From the NCBI RefSeq assembly GCF_000005505.3, contig NC_016131.3:53863355-53927354 (forward strand): a DNA stretch of 64,000 nt. The letters are read 5' to 3'. The stretch is from Brachypodium distachyon (Eukaryota > Streptophyta > Magnoliopsida > Poales > Poaceae). Shown here in pieces: positions 12,550-23,278 of this stretch. The notes below the pieces were generated by a model. That model did no database searches. It saw nothing but the letters and a program-made list of their open reading frames with translations, and was not told the DNA's origin. The position numbers were made by a program, and so were the translations under genes. The number at the start of each line of letters is the position of its first letter. Positions within the stretch are counted from its first letter, which is position 1.

Positions 12550-13010
12550 AAGGAAAAAAAGAATTGGGCATTTGTTGCCCGAAAGGAACTCACATGCGAC
12601 CTCCTCTGCTTCCCTTTCCCTTGTCTCCATTTCATCGAACAGCTCCAGTACGTCTGTGTGTACACCGTATTCCCAGTAGGCGAGCGAGACTCTGGCCAAC
12701 ATCGACGCCATGGCCACCAAGCTCGACGTTGGCGGCGCGGCTGAAGCTGGGCAGCAACACGAGTGGCGCGCGGCGCACGGACGGAACGGGCCGCACGGCC
12801 ATCGCGGTGGCGTAGACGAGAGCGTGCAGGTGCGCGGCAGTGAGAAGATGTGTGCGTCCGCCTGCGAGGTCAGCGTGAGCTCCGGCGACAGTGAAGTTGC
12901 TTTCTTTTCTTGCCGCCAGCAGTGTCACGGCAGCCCACGACGAGGACTACGGGATGCGCATTGGGGCTGCCCATCGGGGAAGATGTGGGGTCTCCAAGGA
13001 AGAAGAAGCG
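12550..13010. other. GC-rich segment within the MULE, possible captured gene fragment
   Basis: Composition changes sharply to GC-rich, with open frames on both strands (plus frame near 12710-13117, minus frame near 12466-12928). None has a domain I recognise. The position between MULE terminal repeats fits a Pack-MULE capture, but no parent gene could be identified. Confidence 0.35.
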
Positions 13011-13336
13011 GTGGGCCCAAACTTAAAAATCCCACCGGACCAATCAATCCCACTGAACCAAACAGGTTTTTTCGAGTAAATGGTTTAATTGGTCAGGATC
13101 AGTTAGTTCAGGGTTGAAAATTCAGGATTAAAAGATCGGGGTTTGATTGCGACGATTTCTATGAGTTCAAGGTTTAAAAAGAACTTTTCTCTTTTAAGAT
13201 CCATGTGTATCTCACGGATCACTCGTTGGCATCATGGCGTTATGGACCGGAAGTGTCAACATACGGTGCCTACAAAGGGAAAGGAATCCTCCTAATGCAG
13301 CCATGGTAAGTCATGTGTCCTTGACTAGTCCTTGTA

Positions 13337-13377
13337 CACAAGGTCGTGTTTTTTTTTTGACCTCACAAGGTCGTGTT
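13337..13377 (-). mobile_element. Minimal retroposed insertion: poly(A) only, 14 bp target duplication
   Basis: CACAAGGTCGTGTT occurs at 13337-13350 and 13364-13377. The 13 bp between them are a T run followed by GACCT, so on the minus strand they are AGGTC plus an A tail. The structure equals a LINE-mediated insertion with essentially only the tail left. Confidence 0.5.
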
Positions 13378-14445
13378 GTTGATATCAAAAGCTTATTGGT
13401 ATGGGTTAAAAAAAATACAAGTTTTATAATGGTCGGTGATTTTAGGAACCCTCCAACCAAGTTGATCCAACAGTAGAGAAATAAGAAGTATTGGAAAGTA
13501 TTAAAACAAAAATATCGAGAATTACTGGAAAGTATCAAAATTATCGATTTATTTTTTAACTAAAATGATCGATTGGTTATTAACAACACTGGTTAGTGCA
13601 TTTTTCCAGTACCTTGGTACTCCTTGATGGCTGGTTGGAGTACCAAACAAATCTGACCGTCCATAGCGAAGGGCAATTTAGACAATTTGTCTCATGTTTT
13701 TATTTTTACTTCAGTCTTTTCAATCGAGCGAACGGCCGAACAGGTGCCCAATCGATCGCTACACGCGGTCCATCTGCAATCAAACCTAGCGTCGCTCGCT
13801 TTCATTGGACGACGTCCTAACTTTGGTCGCCGGCCGCCGGGAAGATACTAATGGGATTAGTAGCACACGGAGGTGCATGTCATGGTGCTCATTCACCAAA
13901 CCCCTCCGTAGTGGTGGTTCTAGCGGCTGCACCTGCTCATTTGATATTTATTCAGGTCACTTGGTGGTGGATCCAGGACATGGTGGCTGCACCGAATTAG
14001 GGTTCATTAATACAGCCACGCCTAGCGTCGCCCATAATTAAGAGTACGGATCAACGGACAAAATCAATTCTGGTGGAAGTACTGGAAAGTGCTAAAAAAT
14101 ACAAGGTTATTTCTATTGTTGCTCATCGCAGCATGTGGGTTCCGAATGGTTTTTGCTTGATGCATAGAAACAGGCTAAGATGCATTTGGTCCTACCACAC
14201 ACCCTGTCGATAAGATTAGTTTATCATAGTTGCATTATTCTTCATGTTTCTGAGCATGGAATTGTCAGCTCAAGCAAAGCACACAAGTTGACAAATAGAA
14301 ACAACCAAAGATCAAAGTGAGAAAAAAAAAACTGAACTAAAAGAAATCAAACGCAAATATTTAGCTGCATCACATATTCAAGAATTAGAAGTTATTGTGT
14401 TCTTAATATAGGCCATAGGAGAAAAGACTGCACCCTGAAATGGAC

Positions 14446-14840
14446 TAAGAGCAGGTACAATAGGGTGATGTGGACATGTTGTAAGTCTTTAAATACTACT
14501 CTCTCATATCCTAAATTGTTGTCAAAATATTACATGTATATAGACGTTTTTTAAGAATAGATAAATCCATATTTGGACAAATTTGATCCAAGAATTTAGG
14601 ATCACAGGGAGTATATTTTTGTTGAGTTGGAGGGAAGAGAGGAGGATAGAGGAGAGAAGCGGATTGTTAAGCTAACAGCCGACTGCAGCACGTGCTTCTA
14701 GGCTCCCTATGAGAATGAGATGTGGACAAACAGTACATTTTTATACCTAACTTATTATACACGTTGGTATTGCATTGACTATACATGACATGGCATGGGC
14801 TAATAGCCCGCAGCCGGCTGTATTATTAGTGTTGCTCTGA
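14446..14840. mobile_element. Small TIR element with nested Stowaway MITE
   Basis: The left end AGAGCAGGTACAATAG is matched by the complement of TATTAGTGTTGCTCTG at the right end, a divergent inverted pair of about 15 bp. It contains a Stowaway-like MITE at 14499-14611. No clear target duplication could be fixed, so class is uncertain. Confidence 0.45.
14499..14611 (-). mobile_element. Stowaway-like MITE
   Basis: The ends CTCTCTCATATCCTAAATTG and the complement of TTTAGGATCACAGGGAG are inverted. The interior, read on the minus strand, matches the element at 55682-55794, including ATGTAATATTTTGACAACAA. TA dinucleotides flank it. Confidence 0.75.
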
Positions 14841-16103
14841 ATAAGATGAGGATGCCTCATCCGGCACTGAAGAAGAGGAAGTCTGCGTTGGTGAAATCAT
14901 TTGTGCTAATTTTTTTTTTATGAAAGTGCACACTACAAGCTACCAAAAACCAAGGAATCACAACAGGAATATGAACGCGGGATTTTTTTTCTATGACCAT
15001 ACATCCCTAGTCGTTGATTACGGAAACTCAACCATCGATACCACAAAACCAGCCGCCGACAACATAGAGATGGTGTTGCATTGGAGCCATTTTTTGGATT
15101 GTAACTTGTAAAGGGTCGAGTGACCATACCACACTTAATTGGGATAAAACATTTGTTTATTTTTTATAACAAACTACACTTAAATAATGAAGCGAGCCTA
15201 GCTCATTTGGATTGGGGAGTGGATGCATACAACTCCACCACCTGGTTTCAAGTTCTCAAGATGTAAATTTATGTTTTGATTTATATCGCACTGGTCTCTC
15301 TGTTGCAGTTTTCTTCTGAAAAACAAACTACACTTTACTCGGATAGTATTTAAATTATATTTCCTTTTTCTAATCGAAAATGTAGTAAGGACTGATACAT
15401 ATTCCTTATACAATATTTAAGCGGTGGGAAAGAGAAATACCTACTAGTTCGCACCCTGGACGATGTCGGGTAAAACCAATTAAATGTGATTTGCAGAAAC
15501 AAACGATATATAGTTGAAAGAGAATTTTTCTAAATAATATATCGTAGGTTAGGGAAGACAAGTACTACAGTAGAATATTTTGATGGCATGTCTCTTTGCG
15601 GAATCAGTTTCATAAACCTTAGTTGGAACATGAGCCATTTTGAAGCTTAATCATTCATTGTTCGAAGGCATTATGATTTTGTGGTCATATTCAAATATTG
15701 TACCACGTGTTGTGCCAATCAACCTGTTCGGCTCTTCTATCTGATGTGAGAATGGTAGTTCTCACATGAGACAGATACACTAGTTGATTTACTAACACAA
15801 GTGCAAAAGTGCTATAGATTTTGTTGACCGACGATATTTTTTTTGCTACATCGGTGATAATAATGCGTAACATGTTGCTTCACCAAAATTATCAATTTCA
15901 CCAAACCTGTTTTGTGTCACAATAAAATTAATTTGCCTCGGTTTTACCCAAGTCAAATTTGACCCCCAAGTAATTTTTAGTAGCTTCAGTTTTGAAAAAC
16001 TTATTTCAACTGATGCCGCACTCACAGGCACAGTTAAAAGAATTCGATAAGCAGTTTACCCAAACATAAAAATCGTGGCTGTGCGTAGGAGTGTAGGTTC
16101 AGC

Positions 16104-16175
16104 AAATCGATCTGATTTTTTTTTAAGAATAACATGTAACTTTATTCAAACACGAGAATCATAAATCGATCTGAT
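16104..16175 (-). mobile_element. 46 bp LINE 3' end with 13 bp target duplication
   Basis: AAATCGATCTGAT occurs at 16104-16116 and 16163-16175. The 46 bp between them read on the minus strand as GTTTGAATAAAGTTAC followed by a TTCTTAAAAAAAA tail. The same AATAAAGTTnnnnnTTCTTAAAAAA pattern closes the large LINE at 23279, so this is an extremely truncated copy of a related LINE. Confidence 0.7.
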
Positions 16176-18200
16176 GTTGGGCCAGGACAGAAGCGTCACC
16201 TGCTAGGCCTAGGCCTTTCAGGCGGGTTTGTTTTTTCATTTTTCTTTTATTTTTCCACTAACACTTGGGCCTCTATCACTACTATAACTTATATGCATAC
16301 CATCTCGGCCCCTAAATTGGTCGGGCCCCGAGCCGTCGGCCTTCTTTATCGGGACCAGGGCCGGCCCTGCACCCCACTACAGTCAGACCAAATTCACCAA
16401 AATAGTCTTTAACTCTTTTTTTAAGCAAAATAGTCTTTAACTAAACTAACAACATCTTAACCAAAAAAGAAGAGCCCATGGTACTTCTAATGTATTAATA
16501 ATACATCGGTAATTTCAATCTCACAAAAAAAATTGTCCTTGCCCCTGGTCATATTGCAACAATCACATTATCGCTGAGAAGGGGAGAGATGTGAGGACCC
16601 GGCATTGCTACAACGATGGACATCGAGGAGGCCTTCTCTTCCTCCATGATGGTGGTGATGGAGCTGGTGCATTCTCATCCTCTTCCTTGGTGCAATGACG
16701 GGTGGCCGTCTCCACCTCTATGATGTTGGCAGCGGATGTGTTGGCGGCATTCTTCTCTTTTTTCAGTGTGTCGATGAAAACCTTCTTCGCATCGGTGGTG
16801 ATTACAACGGCGACTGCGGTGGCCTTTCCTTCTCACCAGCATGCGACCTCTTCCTCCTCCTCCTCTGAAGTGCTGGCAGTCCCGCAAGTGCATGGGATAG
16901 TTATACATAGAATTAAGGTGCAAGACGTCGCTCTTGATGCACCTGCACCTATATGCCTATATCTATTTAAGCAAATAAAGTATTAGTAGCCAAGTAAAAT
17001 GCAATATGGTGATGAATTTGAGAGCAAGGGGTTTTTAGCAAGAACCCCAGACACCAGGGTCGTGAATATTGTGTGGCAAAGATCCCACGAGCAAGAATTC
17101 AGGTAGCAAGCAAATCAGTAAAAGTGTTCATAGACAATTGGTAACGTAATGGAAAGTAAATTTAAATATGTTTTATGATTCGGTACAAGGGAGAGGTCTA
17201 TGCTTTAGCATGCTTCAATGCCACTACTAGCATTCCATTCATGATTAAATCCTCAAATCAAGATTATTTAATGTATAAACCTAACTATACCAATAAGTAG
17301 ATGGGTCATCTGTATCCTTGACATTGAGATCTTGTGTTCGGGGAAAGATTTCTGCAACTAATGCATTCCGTCCGTATTTCATTGTTATACAACAAATAAC
17401 CTATGTGTTTCTCTAATTAAAGTGTGCACCCATGCAAGCACAAAACTTGTGTAAATGTTTAGCAAACAAGATTAAAAACAATATGCCACACTAGATTACC
17501 AAAGCCACCGGAACATAGAAATTACTCACACATTAAGGTGCAATAAATTATAAGGAAATAATATGTTGAATTCATCGTTTAACATGTAAATAATGAGGAT
17601 CAGACAAAGGAGATGAAAGGAAACAATGGTGTGTTAGAGATGATGGCGGTGGAGGTGTCCAAGGTGATAACGTAGGCATTCTGGAGACGCAAGAGGTGAG
17701 GGGAAGGGTCCCCTCCTTCCTCATTTTCATCCTAGATCTAATGTGCATGTTGTTTTCTTTCGCTATGGTCGAGCCTATGGATGTGGAAGGATGAGAGCCT
17801 TCCCTTCAGAAGGGATTTGAAATTTTGCGGACTCCCTTTAGCGTAGCTATCACCATTTTATTTAAAACCAAAGATACCAACTCAGAATCATGTGAAATTT
17901 TATGGATGTCCCTGTAATGCCAATGCAAAGCTTTCGTAAAAAGAGCGGTGTCATATGATGCTTGTGGGCTCCATGCAGGGCAGAGCAACAAGACTTGCTA
18001 TGAGCCCTTGTTGCCTCGGGCATTGTGGGATCCCCTCGCGGTGTCCTTCTACACGTGTCCTCCACAATTTGATAGAGGATATTTTGACGCTTTTTTTCCT
18101 TCTTTATGTGATGTTTCCTATGTGCTAAAAATAAACAAAAAACATCAGGATCTTTTAAAAACTATCATTATGTTATTTAATTATTTTGAGGGAATTAGTG
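16176..18200. other. Gene-less tract, unclassified
   Basis: A GC-rich patch at about 16590-16930 has short open frames on both strands (CATGATGGTGGTGATGGAGC-like trinucleotide-rich sequence) and no recognised domain. The rest is AT-rich. No RNA gene or complete element is visible. Confidence 0.45.
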
Positions 18201-18214
18201 GGTTAGTTGATGTG

Positions 18215-18465
18215 ATTGGTTTCCAAGAGATGAAAGGAAAGTGTTATTTTGGCATTAATTTATTAGATCAATCAACAACGGATATTTGATATTGATTAAT
18301 TTTGATTCTTTAGTAAAAAAGTATCTCTTATGATTTGTTAAGATGACTGGTTTCCAAGAGATAAAATTGGAGTGTTATTTTGGCATTAATTTAGTATATC
18401 AATCAACAAAGATATTTGATCATGATTAATTTTCATTCTTTAATAAAAAAATACTCCCTCCGTTA
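18215..18465. repeat. Direct tandem duplication, period 131 bp
   Basis: TGGTTTCCAAGAGAT, GTGTTATTTTGGCATTAATT and ATCAATCAACAA recur 131 bp apart (starting about 18217 and 18348), with roughly a dozen differences. The second copy ends at a CTCCCTCCGTT motif near 18453, possibly a MITE remnant. Confidence 0.75.
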
Positions 18466-21400
18466 GGTGAGGAAAGGTATCACACGAACATAGAGACACC
18501 ATGATTTGTTTTCCGAAGTTCAGATTGTTGGCACAATCCTACGTCTCCGTTAAGGGGGTTGAATCACACAAGAGCAGATTCGCAGACAGACAAGTCCACC
18601 AATCCTCCTGAGTTAAGACCTAAGTCTGGCCCAGTTATTCGTGATAGATCTTTCTTCGCAGAGGCGAACTTCAGGCCTTCACAGACTGGTTGAGACAAAT
18701 CACAGCTTGATTGCTCTTCAATGACGCCTAGCCGTCTAGGTGCTGCCAAACACCAAGAGTAACAAGTTCTTCAATGTTTGGCTAGGAGGGAGATATCATT
18801 TTCTTCAGCTCAGCTTAGCTCTAAGATTTTTCTTCACAATTTTTTTTCGAGATCTCCACTGAATGGTAGAGGGGTTCGGGGGCTTCTATAGCCGGGCCAG
18901 AAAAACTAGCCGTTGCCGACCATTGGACCCCACTAAAGAATTGAGATGCCACCGGTCTCGAGACACCAACGGTCTCCGTCTTCCACTGAAGACATTTTTC
19001 TTCAAGTGACAACGATCATCGTAACAAATAGTTTGACTGGCCAGACCAAAAAGCAACGCCACATTTTACAAACATTTTTTTAATTCAAACTCCTTTTGAA
19101 AACAAAGCAAGTCTTCAGTCTAAAGAAACTGATCCAGGAATATTCGAGCTCTTCTTCAGACATGAAGACAGTGAATCTCGAAGCATCATAGACTCAACTT
19201 TTTCAGAACGAAAGACACACAATTTTTATCCTAAGTTGAGCACGAGGAAAATGAATTCTTCACAACTAGCTTACCGCCTGGAACCCCTCTTAATAGTACG
19301 TCTTGTTTTATACTCAAAGTGAAGACAATTCTTCACAGAAATTCTAGGAAACATCTTTAGCCTACCCGCAAGCCTTGATGCTTCAAGCCTTCTTCTTATC
19401 TTCAATTTTGAGAAATCACCAACGTCGGTTGGAACTCTTCATCCATGTGACTAAGCATCTGAAACACTCTATTTGCACATTAGTCCTTTAACCAATTTGT
19501 CATGAATCATCAAAACCCATACGGACGCACATGATTCGCTTTTAGTCGCGCGCATCGGTAAGCCCCGTAGCTCAGTGGTTTTTGTTTACTTTTCGGTGAT
19601 TTCACAATTTATGCAGGATTTTTCAGACTCGCCATCAAGTTTGTAAAAACTTGCGAATACACTATCTTTGTCTTTGAAATCTTCATCACCATGCTACTGG
19701 GAATTCCGCCTATTTTCTCCTCCAAAAGTCTTGTTCAACCAAACAATATTTCTCAAATGCCATTGATCATTTTCTTCCTATGTTATTAGGGGTGCTGTGT
19801 TGGCTCCAATGTTGTTTTCGTATTGTATCTTCTTCGCAAGTGCAAAAAATACCAAGGACTATAAGTTTATTTTGCAAGATAACTTCTCATCGTTATTTTT
19901 TTCCTCGTCGGCCTGTTATTTTTCATATGGTTCATCATGCACACACTTATTAAATCGATATTTGTGCCGGTATTCTCATATTCCTCGTCATATTTGGCTA
20001 TGTCACCGCTTCGGATTGTGTCCTTACATGCGACTGCGATGACGATTAGAAGGTTATTGGTTCGAAAACTACTTTGTTCCTCTATTCTAGCCGATCTGAC
20101 GGGAATGAGAATTCTGCAAATGTGAAGGGGTTTTATACTTGTTCTGCTTCTCGTGAGCTTGGATAAACTAATTTGGTGGTCTGTTATGTGAGCAATTGAA
20201 ATTTGTAACTAAATTAATATTCTGAAAAATAGCGGCGGCTAATAGTGTGCTGATTGGCAACCCTTTCTTTTGTACAATCTTTGAGGAAATGTGCAGATTC
20301 TGGCAAAGGAATATCTTGAAAATGTTTTTCTGAATCTCCTAACAAGTCATATAACTAAGAAATTTCGGAACACGAGTTAAACTAAGGGAATGTCTATTTC
20401 TCAGTCCACGATCATAGCCATCCAATTAAGATTTTCTCATCATTTGCACTTTTATGAATCCTGCAAGAATCTCAGCGATTGGATCGGGCGGTTATTAACA
20501 TCGACTAAGAAACAGCTATTTCTCAGTCGCCTTAGAAATAGCAAACCGTTAAACTAATTAACCTTCTTACACGCATTAATATCAGCAACAACGTTCGCAT
20601 AGCTGCTCCTTCTTGCTTGAATATCTACGTCATAGAATATATAGCAATGAATATGATTTGCAAACAGTTTCTATGTGCAGGGAATAGACAAGCAATATCT
20701 CACATTTCTACAAGAGTAAATATATAGTTATATTTTTATTTGTAAGATATCTTCATATTTACCTACCGAACTAAAAAGAGCAATTAGATATTCAACATAA
20801 TAAACAAGATTCTTCTCCATACTTCTAGAGTGATATCTCATCAGCAAGAACTACATAAGCCGAAACATGATCTGTCAAATCGGAACTTCTTATAACTTAG
20901 GTAAAGAAAAATACACCACCTGATAATGATTCTTTATTGTCATTAAGCAAGAAATGCGGGTAAAAGGAAGACAACTAAGACAATAGTGAGCAATCGTGCA
21001 TGGACCGTATATAGCCAAAATAATTAAGAGGTTGTCCTACGAGAAACGCTTCATGAGTCGTGGTTAAAAGGACGGGGAAATAGACAAGTACAAGCAAAAA
21101 AAAATCTATTTACATCAGATGAATTATGCGATTACCTTGTTTTTCACATGGGTCGTGCCTAGGCGTGCCTTTCGCCTTAGCGGCAGCACGGCACTCCGTT
21201 TATATGTGAGTCTGAGGGACGGTCCGGGCTAAGCCCGGTTAGTAGCGAAGCGAGCCGTTGGCCAGCTAATACACCTCTCCCTCTCTCTGCCCCATCTCAC
21301 TGCCGAGCGCTCAGGCCCCCTCACTTGGAAGAAAATCATATGATATCAGGTCTAATTTTCCATCATGCTGAAACTTGATAAATCTATGACATGTGATGTT

Positions 21401-22880
21401 GCAAATGTTGAAAATCCCATTTACTCTTTTGTTTGATAGTTCTCGGTTCCTCTTTCGTGCAAAAAAAAATCGCAGTTCCTCTGGTTGGGTGCCAAAACAG
21501 ATTGCTCTGAATCGATTCCATGACATAAAACAACATCGCATGTCTTGTGGTTCTTCAGTTTGTCACCGACCCCTGTCTTCTCTCTTCATCTGCCGGCGAC
21601 GGCGGGAGCTGAGGTGGCGACCTCCACTGCAGCAACCTTCTACGACCTCATCGTCCACTGCTGCAGGTACCTCCTCCTCCTCCCTCCCTCCCGTTCGTCG
21701 CTACATGGTGGCACTGCCGGGCGCCAGGGTCAGCTGGTGCTCGTCGACCTGCATGCCATGTCTGCTCCCTTTCCTCCCGCAGTCCTTGTGTGGGGTTAAA
21801 GATCAGATCAAATCCCCCCTAGTTTTAGTCTAACTCGATGGACAACTAGACCAGGTCAGGTCTCACAGGCTCGCTCCGTGGCTCGTCTTCCTCCTCGTGC
21901 CAGCGCCACCACCGCTGATCTCTCCCCCCCCCCCCCTCTCTCTCTCTCCCAACCGTTTCTCCTCTCATCACCCCACGAACGGATCCACCCTTTAGCTCCC
22001 CATTTCATCTTCCCCAATTCATAACTGAGGCGAAAATCAAGGTGGGGCGGCCGCCCTACCTTGCCCTACCGGGTCCTCCGCCCGTGCAATCACTTTTATG
22101 TGCAGATAGTTTTTTTCCTTCGATTTTTATTAGGTCTTCATCCATGAAACGGTATTATTTTTCATATGTTTCTCTTTTATTATGTCAATTGATCAGATTG
22201 GTTAACAAATATTTAGGATCATGGTATAATGTTTTCTTCCTGTAGTGAGAAAGCAAGTCGAGGATTGTTAAGTACATCAATTATTGTTGTTTGTCTGCGG
22301 TGACTCCGTTTCTGCCATGCATATTCAAATTAGTCAGGTCCTTTCGTGACACCGCTTTTTTATTTTTGGAATCACTGATGGTTTGATCTATCTGCCGCTG
22401 CATTGTTCATGTCTGAGTCAATGGGATTTAATTTATTGACACAAGGGTCTGACCCTTGTGTTTTCCTCCAAGTGGTAGTAATTGTAGCTGCTTATGTTAC
22501 CTAAAAGACCTTTTTGACACTTATGTTGTATATGTACCATCTGTGCTTATGTATAATAATAGCCCTTGATACTAAAAAATTCTCTTGCAAAGTTTATTGG
22601 CCTGATTATTTTGCTGTTAGCACGCTGGAGTTATGTCTTCGTTGCCAAATTCTGTCATGACTATTTCGTTAAAAAAACTCCCATTGCGATTGGACATGGC
22701 TGTTAAAATAACCAGAGACATTACCACGGCAAGGGCGCAAGGTTGACTTTGTGTCAAATTACACAACTACAAGTTCAAATATGGAAGTTGAGATAAATTA
22801 GGAGATAAGAGTTTCAATTAGATAGAATTAGTACTTGTCTGGAAGTCCTATTGCAAGGATACAAGAAAGAGTTACCAATC
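18466..22880. other. Gene-less tract, probably retroelement-derived in part
   Basis: At 18466-19550 the plus strand is rich in CTTC/TTCTTC and the minus strand in GAAGA, with stretches reminiscent of retrotransposon LTR or leader sequence, but I cannot name a family. 19600-21300 is AT-rich with nothing recognisable. At 21540-22080 GC-rich short ORFs and a C-run plus (TC)n microsatellite occur (21924-21948). No complete gene or element is supported. Confidence 0.4.
21924..21948. repeat. Poly-C run followed by (TC)n microsatellite
   Basis: Thirteen C residues are followed directly by six TC dinucleotides. Confidence 0.9.
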
Positions 22881-23263
22881 TATGTTCCTCCACCTCAGGA
22901 CGTGATAACAATGCACCATTATCTTCTCTTGAACCCTTATTCTAGCTCTAGACAATCTGATTCTTAATCTCTACTGAAGCTACAGATGCCAGTGCAGGCT
23001 GACCAACACAAACTTCAGCAGTCACTCTCAAAAAGCATCCCAAAGAGAGATTATGGTATCCTTGAAATACCATAACAAGAAACTCAGTGGCACCTTGTTA
23101 AGAGCCTACTAGCACGCTAATTAGCCAATAAAATGTGCGTGCTGTATGCAAGATAAAGCTCAGGTCGTTTCTGGTCCCTGCATGTCCCGTAAAAACTTCT
23201 TAATTGTGTGTTATATCAAAAGGATGTCTGTAGCTCAATTAATTCAGGACAAGTACAAAAACA
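22881..23263 (-). other. Left flank of the LINE insertion; host sequence
   Basis: This is sequence on the far side of the LINE from the gene remnant at 25592-26556, so it should be contiguous with that remnant before the insertion. I see no clear exon in it. Confidence 0.35.
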
Positions 23264-23278
23264 AATCCAGGACTTAAT

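Larger units (their letters stand above)
10293..13191. mobile_element. Mutator-like element (MULE), 2.9 kb, with nested LTR
   Basis: The 9 bp TTTTAAGAT occurs at 10284-10292 and 13192-13200, a perfect target duplication of the length MULEs make. Long terminal inverted repeats run inward from both ends for roughly 130 bp. They start GAGAAAAGT and share, with changes, a CTGAACT-like block, ATCAAACCC, CCAATTAAACC or TCAATTAAACC, and AAAACCYGTTTGGT. No transposase is visible. The interior holds an Angela-like LTR (10536-12252) and a GC-rich segment (about 12550-13010) that could be captured host sequence. Confidence 0.88.
13378..16100. other. Gene-less, repeat-derived tract
   Basis: No gene is supported. 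TACTGGAAAGT-like motifs recur near 13493, 13524 and 14081, and their inverted form TTTCCAGTA occurs near 13608; this may be a small inverted-repeat element at about 13590-14095. A TIR element with a nested MITE lies at 14446-14840. The rest is AT-rich sequence with short unrelated ORFs. Confidence 0.5.

Noticed and set aside
18466..19550. Named LTR retrotransposon
   Set aside because: Strand-biased CTTC-rich sequence hints at a retroelement, but I found no TG/CA ends, target duplication or protein motif.
19562..19640. tRNA-like start GCCCCGTAGCTCAGTGG
   Set aside because: It resembles the tRNA A-box region, but there is no TTCRANTC B box, anticodon arm or acceptor pairing downstream.
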